A DNA stretch of 64,000 nucleotides from contig JAEHOE010000107.1 of the NCBI GenBank assembly GCA_016858145.1, positions 372,001-436,000 on the forward strand, read 5' to 3'. The position numbers and the translations under genes were made by a program. Within the stretch, counting starts at the first letter, position 1. Every line of letters begins with the position of its first letter. Below the pieces are notes generated by a model. It did not search any database. It saw only the letters and a program-made list of their open reading frames with translations, and was not told the origin of the DNA. This stretch comes from Edaphochlamys debaryana. Taxonomy: Eukaryota; Chlorophyta; Chlorophyceae; Chlamydomonadales. Positions 47,595-58,900 of this stretch are shown piece by piece.

Positions 47595-48891
47595 CGCAGT
47601 AGCGCTCGACTTTCAGAACAGCCGGCGCTACACATTGCTGGTAAAGATGAAAGTAAAAAGCGGGGTGCAAAATACCGTGCGGTGGCGGGGTGCTTGACAG
47701 CAGTACGCACCGTGCACCCGGGCGATGCGGGGGCGACCAGGGGGCGGCGGGGGTCGGCGGGGGCCTGCGGGGGCGGGGCCGGGGTTTGTGACCCGCAACC
47801 GCAAGTTGCCCTAGCAAGGCGTTTACAAGGATCTTGCTGCATTATCCTGCCGCGGCGGGGCTTGCAAGCGTGTCTGAGTCTGAGTGGCGGAGGGGCATTC
47901 TTGCGGCGTACGCACGATGTGTCGCACGGCGGGTATACGTGGCACCGCGGGCTCTGCGCGCGGCGAAGCCCCCCAGGATTGCCCCGTATCGGCCAGCCAA
48001 AACCCCGCTCCCGCCACAATAAGGCTGCTACTGAGCTGTACGTCAAGATACAGGGACAGAGGATGGAGGCACTTCGCGGTTGGGGTGAGGGGGTGACACG
48101 AATCCGGCGGGGAGTCCCCCCACGCATCCATCGATGGCGAGCAGGCTACGGCCTGGCGAGAGAGTCTTGGGCGCCAACTGACACAATGGAGCCCCAACCC
48201 TTGCTTGAATGGCAGAGGGACTCCTTGAAGCGATGAACGGGCTACGCCGATGGCTGCCCTTGATCGCGACCCTTGGGCCCGCGGGCGCTCGCCTCCCTTG
48301 CCCAACGTCGTGCCCGTCGCCGACCTCGCTGGCCACACAAACGCTACTAACAAGAAAGCCAGCATGTATGCTACTAACAAGCAAGCCAGCATGTGCGATC
48401 GTGTCTATCGACCTAGCGCTGGTAGCGAAGAGCTCAGCATCGACATGTTGCGGGTGGCGAGCATCGACGTTGTTGAAGACGCGCCCTACGCCTCCACAGC
48501 ACGCTAAAGAGCGCAGCAGCTACAAGCGCAGCGGGTAAGGGAGCGCTGCAAGGCTAGCTGAGGAGACAAGGGCGGCTGGCGGGGCGTCGGGGGCTCGGCG
48601 GGAGAGGGTTTGCTTCGCCGCACGCGAAGCCGCACGCGGTCCCCCCAACCTCGCCCTAGCCATGCTGTGTGCACGCGGAGGTTCATGCACTACTGTTGGC
48701 TTGAGATTAAGGTCACCGCCAGGCACCCAAGCATCCAAAGCAAGCGTCGAAGTACTTCAAACGCGCTTCGCATGCAGCCTCCGCCCTCGACCTCGCGCCC
48801 CTTCGCGCCCTGCTCGCTCCGCGCCTCGCAGCTATACCGTAGCTAGCTAGCGCCGCCATCCACTCCTCGCGTGCACTTGCGGCACGCAGCG
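47595..48891. other. Intergenic region upstream of the second sulfotransferase-like gene
   Basis: Overlapping frames on both strands at 47.68-48.5 kb lack domains. Contains the 27-base duplication below. No supported gene. Confidence 0.35.
48343..48396 (+). repeat. 27-bp tandem duplication
   Basis: Two adjacent copies of a 27-base unit starting GCTACTAACAAG, differing at a few positions. Confidence 0.85.
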
Positions 48892-49654
48892 ATGGAGTGG
48901 CGTGGCGGCACCGTGCCCCCGCGCCCCCCTGATCGGCCCGCTGCCATACGAGGCTTATCTCCCTCCTGGTCTGCGCCCCCAGGCCTCGCCGCCCCCGCGC
49001 CGGCGGGGCCAGAAGCAACAGAGTCCGTACCGCTGGTAGCCGCTGGCGGCAGTGAAGGTGGCGGCGTAGACGCCATTCGGAGCCTATCCGACCTCCCCGG
49101 CGGCGTGCAACCGCCCCTCCACCCGCCACCGCCATCCTACCTCCCGCCGGCGGCGGCTCCCCACATGCCGCCGCCGGCTCCCTACACGCCCCCGTCAGGC
49201 CCCTACACGCCGCCGACGATGGTCCCGCGGCGGCTGTCCTCGATACGACCTGCGATGTCCCTGACGCTGGCCCCTCTGCCCGAGGAGGTATGGCCCAACG
49301 GAGAGGGCCAGACGACTCCCATCGCCGGCCCCACAGCCAATGCTGCGACGGGCTTGCAGAGAGGGGCGTGGGGAGGTGGCTGGGGGCCGGCGGCGGCGGC
49401 GCCTGCGGAGGGAGGCGCAGGGGCATCCCAGCAGCTCCGCCCTTGCGCGGAGGCGACGGCCGCGGCGCTGGAGGCTGCCGAGTTGGGGCGAGGCGACATG
49501 CGGGCTCAGTCAGCGCCGCCGGCAGCAGGGCAGGCGGAGGGCGTGGCGCGGAAGACATCCATCAGCGGTGCCATACCGTATGGGGCCGACCCATATGCCC
49601 CTGCGCCCGAGGTCCATCCGCTGGTGGCGGCGGAAGATGTGTTCCCCGACGCAG
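48892..49654 (+). CDS. Hypothetical proline-rich protein, candidate first exon
   Basis: Open from the ATG at 48892 for over 300 codons; a good donor (GACGCAG|GTGGGT) follows 49654. Composition is Pro/Ala/Gly-rich with PPPSYLPPAAAPHMPPPAPY-type stretches and no known domain. The MITE inserted 160 bases downstream. The downstream exon may be 50456-50610, which would place the MITE in an intron, but this link is a guess. It could also be a shadow of GC-rich DNA. Confidence 0.35.
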
Positions 49655-49817
49655 GTGGGTTGGTGGACAGCGGGGGCGATAGGGACGGGCACGGCGTCGG
49701 GGCGGCTGTGGCTTGGGTACTTTGCCTCCCCCTGCTGAGGCTTGGGGCCTTGGGCACTTTGCCTTTCAGCTACCTTGGCCCTTCGTTCTTTACCAACAAG
49801 CAAGCGCGAGGCCGAGG

Positions 49818-50174
49818 CAGTGCTGGTATCTTCTTCTTTTTCTTCTAGCTCGTTCTTCCTAGCCAGAAGGATTCGGCCCGCCAGCAGGGGGCTGCTGGCT
49901 CTGAGCCAGAAGGATTTGGGCCTTGGTGGGGGGTTGTTCTGGCTCCACCCATCTGGACATGGGGCACGAGGGGGCAGGGTGGGACCGAGAGGGCCACGCA
50001 GCCTGGCATTTGCACGCGCTGAGGACCGGAGAGCAAGTTGGCACGAGGATAACATTTGAGCCTTCCAGGGGGGGGGGGGGGGGGTTCTGGTTACACGGCC
50101 AGAAGGTTTCGGCCCTCCCAGGGGGGGTTTTCTGGACGTCAGCCAGAAGGTCCTGACGGAAGATACCAGCACTG
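49818..50174 (-). mobile_element. hAT-type MITE, copy 2
   Basis: Reverse-oriented copy of the element at 19681-20076, 357 bases. The terminal inverted repeats CAGTGCTGGTATCTTC / GAAGATACCAGCACTG pair over 11 bases or more and it is flanked by a perfect 8-base duplication, GGCCGAGG at 49810-49817 and 50175-50182. It holds a 17-base G run (50068-50084). Internal sequence is roughly 80% like copy 1 by eye. Confidence 0.88.
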
Positions 50175-50270
50175 GGCCGAGGGCGCGCCCGATGCCGTGG
50201 CTCCCGCGACACCGGCTCCAGCGCACCGCCGATCCAGCGCAGCCCCGGCAGCCCCCGGCCCGCAGCCGCC

Positions 50271-50455
50271 AGCCCCCAGCCCCCAGCCCCCAGCCCCCAG
50301 CCCCCAGCCCCCAGCCCCCAGCCCCCAGCCCCCAGCCCCCAGCCCCCAGCCCCCAGCCCCCAGCCCCCAGCCCCCAGCCCCCAGCCCCCAGCCCCCAGCC
50401 CCCAGCCCCCAGCCCCCAGCCCCCAGCCCCCAGCCCCCAGCCCCCAGCCCCCAGC
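50271..50455 (+). repeat. CCCCAGC 7-bp microsatellite, about 26 copies
   Basis: Near-perfect tandem array. Because the unit is 7 bases, every frame reads a 7-residue Pro/Ala/Ser/Gln repeat (PAPSPQP), so any apparent coding here is a by-product unless supported by neighbours. Confidence 0.95.
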
Positions 50456-50610
50456 GCTCGCCGCCCTGCCCCTGCCCCTGTTGACGCCCTTGAATCTGAA
50501 ATCGACCCTTCTAACTCATCCAGACCCAGCCTACGACGAGACCTGTGACGCCAATGCGGCTGACATAGCTATCAAGTACGGTGTTGAGTGGCTGCGCGCT
50601 GCCCTTCCAG
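50456..50610 (+). CDS. Candidate exon next to the microsatellite
   Basis: One frame reads LTHPDPAYDETCDANAADIA then IKYGVEWLRAALP and ends at a strong donor (CTTCCAG|GTACGTACC). The composition looks like real protein rather than GC-rich noise, but I recognise no family, and the next exon is not found before the satellite array begins at 51045. Could be the tail of the proline-rich gene or a transposon piece. Confidence 0.3.
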
Positions 50611-51154
50611 GTACGTACCGGTGACGCATGGAAAGCTTGAGGGCCTTGTGTCGCGGTGTGCCCCAATCCAGGCGCTTGTCGTGCGCTTCCCCCTGCCAGC
50701 GCGGTGGGCGGCCAGGAGCTGGCGCCACCCCATCTTCGCCGTCACGGTGTGTGGGGGCACTGGCCCTAGGGGCAAAGGATGGGCAAGGGCTCTTCTGCGG
50801 GGTTCGGCAGCTGTACGGTTACCCCAGCATGCAGATGGCTTTTTCGTAACGTCCTTCGCAAGTTTTATCCATAGATCCGGCATACCACTGGGCGCGGGGA
50901 GCTGGTGAGGGCCGCGGAGCTGCGTCCACTCAAGGTGCGACCGGGTACCTGGGGAAGGGGCTACCCCAACGGCTTCCCCTCGCTCTATGTCCCTCGCCCG
51001 CCGCCTGCTAGGATATGCTAGGATATGTACCATCGGACTTGCTCTCACTCCGGCAACTATGTCCCTACGTTGCACCCCACCCTAAGCGGACCACGGGGAA
51101 TCCACTTGCAGCTGATGCCGCCCCGACTTGGCCCGGTAATCCGACTCAGGACGC

Positions 51155-51634
51155 ATGCCCCAGCACGGCATGTGGGTTATTCTGTGGCTCAGCCCCAGGG
51201 CGTACCCCTGCCTAGCAACAGCCAGCCATGCCCCGGGGGCGCCCGCGTCCCACAAGCGCAACCCGCTCGGCAGCTTGGAGATGGCGCGCGAATCAACGGC
51301 CCCCGGAATCAAGCAGCTAGGCTATAGATGTCATGAGATGCGGTACTGGTCTCTTCCAGGAAAGGCTGTAGGCGTGCGCTCTGCCCTCGAGTTGGTGGGG
51401 GGCACAAACAGCACTTGCATGCAACCCCAGCTGGGCGGCGAGGTCGCTGCCCAGCCTGCCGGGCGAGTCAAGATGAACTCTCTGCTGCGCTCAGGTATTG
51501 ACCGAGAGCTCAAGCTGCTGGCGCGGGCTGGGGCGAAGGCCCGCCCGATGAGGTCAAAAGCCAGGGTCCCGTACCCACGCTTGCTGAGCCCCCCTTTTGC
51601 ACAGCTCGATACACCGTATCTTCCTCTACCATAA
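51155..51634 (+). other. Unit ORF a (159 codons), repeated in every array unit
   Basis: An ATG-started frame present in each complete unit at +1,901 steps (53056, 54957, 56858, 58759, 60660, 62561). The second half looks protein-like (RVKMNSLLRSGIDRELKLLA). An acceptor-like CTCTTCCAG and donor-like CGCTCAG|GTATTG lie inside, so it may be part of a spliced gene. No known domain. Confidence 0.25.
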
Positions 51635-52215
51635 TGTCGTGGCGCTGGACGGTGCGAGCAAACATTCTCATGGCCGCTCGCGCTTGCGCTAGGGAGCACG
51701 CGGATGGGCGGGACAGGGCGCGTTACATAGCCATTGTCAAGTAGTTGGGCCCTAGGGCGGTGGGGGGTGGGGAGGCCGTAGGGACTTTCTGCCCTAAGTG
51801 AAGGAGATTATTGGGTGCAATCGGGCACTTTGCCTGGTCGCTATCATCATGGGAAAGCCTGTGCCAGGCATCCTGTTCTGTTTTGTAAAAACCTGGGTCC
51901 CTGACCTTTCAACCACCAACCGCCCAACCGTCAACCGCCAGCTGGTGCACGACTTCCGCCCATTGGAAATCCCCACGTCCTTCCACTTCACCCCCGCTTC
52001 CCTTTGATCCCGCCACCTGACCGCCATGAGATACCAGCCTCCCTGGCCCCTTCACACTCAGAAGTACTCAGTCAAGGCTTTCAGCAGCGCCACAGTGCGC
52101 AGGCTTCAGGCAGCCAGGCTAGATGCGGAAGGCATTGGTCCCTTCCGCACCCGTCACACGTGAGGGCGCCTGGCCCTAGTGTGGGCGTTTACTAGTTGAT
52201 CAGCACAGCAGGGCT

Positions 52216-52767
52216 GTGGCCGGCGAGCTTCAAGTGAGTACACTCTACCTGCTGTATTCGTTACCTGCGGCTGGGCGTACAAGTCCTTCCGCCTGGGGTG
52301 AATTCGACGGTGCATCGCCGGGTGGACACTGCCGAATGGACCGCAGTGACAGGCAAGGCCGCCATGGAGGCTCGCCCCTCAGAGCCCGACCTGAGCCTGC
52401 GACATGGGTGAGAGCTATGTATACTGTGTTTGGATTAGGCGCAGTTGAGGCCAAGGGCAGGCCACAGGGGTTCGGGGGGACAACTCAATTGTGGAGGGGG
52501 CGGGGGTCTGGTTCGTGCCAGGCCGTGTCGGAGGCCGAACTGTCGTCCCGCACGGTGCACGTCGATTACAATAGAAGCATGAATACCCTGCTAAGCGCCG
52601 ATGTCGTTGACTGTAGTCGCGGCTCGGGCCCTGTCACATTCAGCATGTCTCGTGTCCGATACTCGCGACGCAACGTTTCGCGGCCGTACAGGCGACCCCT
52701 CCAGAACTGCTCCATCACCAGCACTGTATACATCGCGGCCAGAGCGGTGACGGGCCACGCAGGGTAA
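52216..52767 (+). other. Unit ORF b (183 codons), repeated in every array unit
   Basis: Longest plus-strand frame in the unit; apparent start is GTG, not ATG, and it overlaps the minus-strand frame c. Repeats at 54117, 56018, 57919, 59820 and 61721. No recognisable domain. Confidence 0.2.
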
Positions 52768-52976
52768 AGTGTGAAACCCGGCGCGGCATGTCGGGGGTCT
52801 CGCCATGTTGGCACGACGCGAACAAGCACCGCCAGCTCCCGAGGATGGTCGCGATGCCCTGTGGCCAAGGGGTCTCGTGTTGTGGCAACAGGGGCTTTGC
52901 GGGCTTCGAAGCCGGGCGGGCCAGGGGACCGATGGTCTGAATCCTTCACTCCGGCAACTATGTCCCTACGTTGCAC
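52566..52976 (-). other. Unit ORF c (136 codons), repeated in every array unit
   Basis: Minus-strand frame with no ATG at its start but a protein-like stretch containing a possible membrane segment (YPAWPVTALAAMYTVLVMEQ) followed by a basic region. Its stop codon TAA lies within TGTAA, the algal poly(A) signal. Repeats at 54467, 56368, 58269, 60170 and 62071. Could be a terminal exon. No known family. Confidence 0.25.
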
Positions 52977-55900
52977 CCCACCCTAAGCGGACCACGGGGA
53001 ATCCACTTGCAGCTGATGCCGCCCCGACTTGGCCCGGTAATCCGACTCAGGACGCATGCCCCAGCACGGCATGTGGGTTATTCTGTGGCTCAGCCCCAGG
53101 GCGTACCCCTGCCTAGCAACAGCCAGCCATGCCCCGGGGGCGCCCGCGTCCCACAAGCGCAACCCGCTCGGCAGCTTGGAGATGGCGCGCGAATCAACGG
53201 CCCCCGGAATCAAGCAGCTAGGCTATAGATGTCATGAGATGCGGTACTGGTCTCTTCCAGGAAAGGCTGTAGGCGTGCGCTCTGCCCTCGAGTTGGTGGG
53301 GGGCACAAACAGCACTTGCATGCAACCCCAGCTGGGCGGCGAGGTCGCTGCCCAGCCTGCCGGGCGAGTCAAGATGAACTCTCTGCTGCGCTCAGGTATT
53401 GACCGAGAGCTCAAGCTGCTGGCGCGGGCTGGGGCGAAGGCCCGCCCGATGAGGTCAAAAGCCAGGGTCCCGTACCCACGCTTGCTGAGCCCCCCTTTTG
53501 CACAGCTCGATACACCGTATCTTCCTCTACCATAATGTCGTGGCGCTGGACGGTGCGAGCAAACATTCTCATGGCCGCTCGCGCTTGCGCTAGGGAGCAC
53601 GCGGATGGGCGGGACAGGGCGCGTTACATAGCCATTGTCAAGTAGTTGGGCCCTAGGGCGGTGGGGGGTGGGGAGGCCGTAGGGACTTTCTGCCCTAAGT
53701 GAAGGAGATTATTGGGTGCAATCGGGCACTTTGCCTGGTCGCTATCATCATGGGAAAGCCTGTGCCAGGCATCCTGTTCTGTTTTGTAAAAACCTGGGTC
53801 CCTGACCTTTCAACCACCAACCGCCCAACCGTCAACCGCCAGCTGGTGCACGACTTCCGCCCATTGGAAATCCCCACGTCCTTCCACTTCACCCCCGCTT
53901 CCCTTTGATCCCGCCACCTGACCGCCATGAGATACCAGCCTCCCTGGCCCCTTCACACTCAGAAGTACTCAGTCAAGGCTTTCAGCAGCGCCACAGTGCG
54001 CAGGCTTCAGGCAGCCAGGCTAGATGCGGAAGGCATTGGTCCCTTCCGCACCCGTCACACGTGAGGGCGCCTGGCCCTAGTGTGGGCGTTTACTAGTTGA
54101 TCAGCACAGCAGGGCTGTGGCCGGCGAGCTTCAAGTGAGTACACTCTACCTGCTGTATTCGTTACCTGCGGCTGGGCGTACAAGTCCTTCCGCCTGGGGT
54201 GAATTCGACGGTGCATCGCCGGGTGGACACTGCCGAATGGACCGCAGTGACAGGCAAGGCCGCCATGGAGGCTCGCCCCTCAGAGCCCGACCTGAGCCTG
54301 CGACATGGGTGAGAGCTATGTATACTGTGTTTGGATTAGGCGCAGTTGAGGCCAAGGGCAGGCCACAGGGGTTCGGGGGGACAACTCAATTGTGGAGGGG
54401 GCGGGGGTCTGGTTCGTGCCAGGCCGTGTCGGAGGCCGAACTGTCGTCCCGCACGGTGCACGTCGATTACAATAGAAGCATGAATACCCTGCTAAGCGCC
54501 GATGTCGTTGACTGTAGTCGCGGCTCGGGCCCTGTCACATTCAGCATGTCTCGTGTCCGATACTCGCGACGCAACGTTTCGCGGCCGTACAGGCGACCCC
54601 TCCAGAACTGCTCCATCACCAGCACTGTATACATCGCGGCCAGAGCGGTGACGGGCCACGCAGGGTAAAGTGTGAAACCCGGCGCGGCATGTCGGGGGTC
54701 TCGCCATGTTGGCACGACGCGAACAAGCACCGCCAGCTCCCGAGGATGGTCGCGATGCCCTGTGGCCAAGGGGTCTCGTGTTGTGGCAACAGGGGCTTTG
54801 CGGGCTTCGAAGCCGGGCGGGCCAGGGGACCGATGGTCTGAATCCTTCACTCCGGCAACTATGTCCCTACGTTGCACCCCACCCTAAGCGGACCACGGGG
54901 AATCCACTTGCAGCTGATGCCGCCCCGACCTGGCCCGGTAATCCGACTCAGGACGCATGCCCCAGCACGGCATGTGGGTTATTCTGTGGCTCAGCCCCAG
55001 GGCGTACCCCTGCCTAGCAACAGCCAGCCATGCCCCGGGGGCGCCCGCGTCCCACAAGCGCAACCCGCTCGGCAGCTTGGAGATGGCGCGCGAATCAACG
55101 GCCCCCGGAATCAAGCAGCTAGGCTATAGATGTCATGAGATGCGGTACTGGTCTCTTCCAGGAAAGGCTGTAGGCGTGCGCTCTGCCCTCGAGTTGGTGG
55201 GGGGCACAAACAGCACTTGCATGCAACCCCAGCTGGGCGGCGAGGTCGCTGCCCAGCCTGCCGGGCGAGTCAAGATGAACTCTCTGCTGCGCTCAGGTAT
55301 TGACCGAGAGCTCAAGCTGCTGGCGCGGGCTGGGGCGAAGGCCCGCCCGATGAGGTCAAAAGCCAGGGTCCCGTACCCACGCTTGCTGAGCCCCCCTTTT
55401 GCACAGCTCGATACACCGTATCTTCCTCTACCATAATGTCGTGGCGCTGGACGGTGCGAGCAAACATTCTCATGGCCGCTCGCGCTTGCGCTAGGGAGCA
55501 CGCGGATGGGCGGGACAGGGCGCGTTACATAGCCATTGTCAAGTAGTTGGGCCCTAGGGCGGTGGGGGGTGGGGAGGCCGTAGGGACTTTCTGCCCTAAG
55601 TGAAGGAGATTATTGGGTGCAATCGGGCACTTTGCCTGGTCGCTATCATCATGGGAAAGCCTGTGCCAGGCATCCTGTTCTGTTTTGTAAAAACCTGGGT
55701 CCCTGACCTTTCAACCACCAACCGCCCAACCGTCAACCGCCAGCTGGTGCACGACTTCCGCCCATTGGAAATCCCCACGTCCTTCCACTTCACCCCCGCT
55801 TCCCTTTGATCCCGCCACCTGACCGCCATGAGATACCAGCCTCCCTGGCCCCTTCACACTCAGAAGTACTCAGTCAAGGCTTTCAGCAGCGCCACAGTGC

Positions 55901-58900
55901 GCAGGCTTCAGGCAGCCAGGCTAGATGCGGAAGGCATTGGTCCCTTCCGCACCCGTCACACGTGAGGGCGCCTGGCCCTAGTGTGGGCGTTTACTAGTTG
56001 ATCAGCACAGCAGGGCTGTGGCCGGCGAGCTTCAAGTGAGTACACTCTACCTGCTGTATTCGTTACCTGCGGCTGGGCGTACAAGTCCTTCCGCCTGGGG
56101 TGAATTCGACGGTGCATCGCCGGGTGGACACTGCCGAATGGACCGCAGTGACAGGCAAGGCCGCCATGGAGGCTCGCCCCTCAGAGCCCGACCTGAGCCT
56201 GCGACATGGGTGAGAGCTATGTATACTGTGTTTGGATTAGGCGCAGTTGAGGCCAAGGGCAGGCCACAGGGGTTCGGGGGGACAACTCAATTGTGGAGGG
56301 GGCGGGGGTCTGGTTCGTGCCAGGCCGTGTCGGAGGCCGAACTGTCGTCCCGCACGGTGCACGTCGATTACAATAGAAGCATGAATACCCTGCTAAGCGC
56401 CGATGTCGTTGACTGTAGTCGCGGCTCGGGCCCTGTCACATTCAGCATGTCTCGTGTCCGATACTCGCGACGCAACGTTTCGCGGCCGTACAGGCGACCC
56501 CTCCAGAACTGCTCCATCACCAGCACTGTATACATCGCGGCCAGAGCGGTGACGGGCCACGCAGGGTAAAGTGTGAAACCCGGCGCGGCATGTCGGGGGT
56601 CTCGCCATGTTGGCACGACGCGAACAAGCACCGCCAGCTCCCGAGGATGGTCGCGATGCCCTGTGGCCAAGGGGTCTCGTGTTGTGGCAACAGGGGCTTT
56701 GCGGGCTTCGAAGCCGGGCGGGCCAGGGGACCGATGGTCTGAATCCTTCACTCCGGCAACTATGTCCCTACGTTGCACCCCACCCTAAGCGGACCACGGG
56801 GAATCCACTTGCAGCTGATGCCGCCCCGACCTGGCCCGGTAATCCGACTCAGGACGCATGCCCCAGCACGGCATGTGGGTTATTCTGTGGCTCAGCCCCA
56901 GGGCGTACCCCTGCCTAGCAACAGCCAGCCATGCCCCGGGGGCGCCCGCGTCCCACAAGCGCAACCCGCTCGGCAGCTTGGAGATGGCGCGCGAATCAAC
57001 GGCCCCCGGAATCAAGCAGCTAGGCTATAGATGTCATGAGATGCGGTACTGGTCTCTTCCAGGAAAGGCTGTAGGCGTGCGCTCTGCCCTCGAGTTGGTG
57101 GGGGGCACAAACAGCACTTGCATGCAACCCCAGCTGGGCGGCGAGGTCGCTGCCCAGCCTGCCGGGCGAGTCAAGATGAACTCTCTGCTGCGCTCAGGTA
57201 TTGACCGAGAGCTCAAGCTGCTGGCGCGGGCTGGGGCGAAGGCCCGCCCGATGAGGTCAAAAGCCAGGGTCCCGTACCCACGCTTGCTGAGCCCCCCTTT
57301 TGCACAGCTCGATACACCGTATCTTCCTCTACCATAATGTCGTGGCGCTGGACGGTGCGAGCAAACATTCTCATGGCCGCTCGCGCTTGCGCTAGGGAGC
57401 ACGCGGATGGGCGGGACAGGGCGCGTTACATAGCCATTGTCAAGTAGTTGGGCCCTAGGGCGGTGGGGGGTGGGGAGGCCGTAGGGACTTTCTGCCCTAA
57501 GTGAAGGAGATTATTGGGTGCAATCGGGCACTTTGCCTGGTCGCTATCATCATGGGAAAGCCTGTGCCAGGCATCCTGTTCTGTTTTGTAAAAACCTGGG
57601 TCCCTGACCTTTCAACCACCAACCGCCCAACCGTCAACCGCCAGCTGGTGCACGACTTCCGCCCATTGGAAATCCCCACGTCCTTCCACTTCACCCCCGC
57701 TTCCCTTTGATCCCGCCACCTGACCGCCATGAGATACCAGCCTCCCTGGCCCCTTCACACTCAGAAGTACTCAGTCAAGGCTTTCAGCAGCGCCACAGTG
57801 CGCAGGCTTCAGGCAGCCAGGCTAGATGCGGAAGGCATTGGTCCCTTCCGCACCCGTCACACGTGAGGGCGCCTGGCCCTAGTGTGGGCGTTTACTAGTT
57901 GATCAGCACAGCAGGGCTGTGGCCGGCGAGCTTCAAGTGAGTACACTCTACCTGCTGTATTCGTTACCTGCGGCTGGGCGTACAAGTCCTTCCGCCTGGG
58001 GTGAATTCGACGGTGCATCGCCGGGTGGACACTGCCGAATGGACCGCAGTGACAGGCAAGGCCGCCATGGAGGCTCGCCCCTCAGAGCCCGACCTGAGCC
58101 TGCGACATGGGTGAGAGCTATGTATACTGTGTTTGGATTAGGCGCAGTTGAGGCCAAGGGCAGGCCACAGGGGTTCGGGGGGACAACTCAATTGTGGAGG
58201 GGGCGGGGGTCTGGTTCGTGCCAGGCCGTGTCGGAGGCCGAACTGTCGTCCCGCACGGTGCACGTCGATTACAATAGAAGCATGAATACCCTGCTAAGCG
58301 CCGATGTCGTTGACTGTAGTCGCGGCTCGGGCCCTGTCACATTCAGCATGTCTCGTGTCCGATACTCGCGACGCAACGTTTCGCGGCCGTACAGGCGACC
58401 CCTCCAGAACTGCTCCATCACCAGCACTGTATACATCGCGGCCAGAGCGGTGACGGGCCACGCAGGGTAAAGTGTGAAACCCGGCGCGGCATGTCGGGGG
58501 TCTCGCCATGTTGGCACGACGCGAACAAGCACCGCCAGCTCCCGAGGATGGTCGCGATGCCCTGTGGCCAAGGGGTCTCGTGTTGTGGCAACAGGGGCTT
58601 TGCGGGCTTCGAAGCCGGGCGGGCCAGGGGACCGATGGTCTGAATCCTTCACTCCGGCAACTATGTCCCTACGTTGCACCCCACCCTAAGCGGACCACGG
58701 GGAATCCACTTGCAGCTGATGCCGCCCCGACCTGGCCCGGTAATCCGACTCAGGACGCATGCCCCAGCACGGCATGTGGGTTATTCTGTGGCTCAGCCCC
58801 AGGGCGTACCCCTGCCTAGCAACAGCCAGCCATGCCCCGGGGGCGCCCGCGTCCCACAAGCGCAACCCGCTCGGCAGCTTGGAGATGGCGCGCGAATCAA

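Noticed and set aside
48713..49558. 281-codon minus-strand frame
   Set aside because: Arg/Pro/Ala-rich shadow of the proline-rich plus-strand frame, with no splice or domain evidence.
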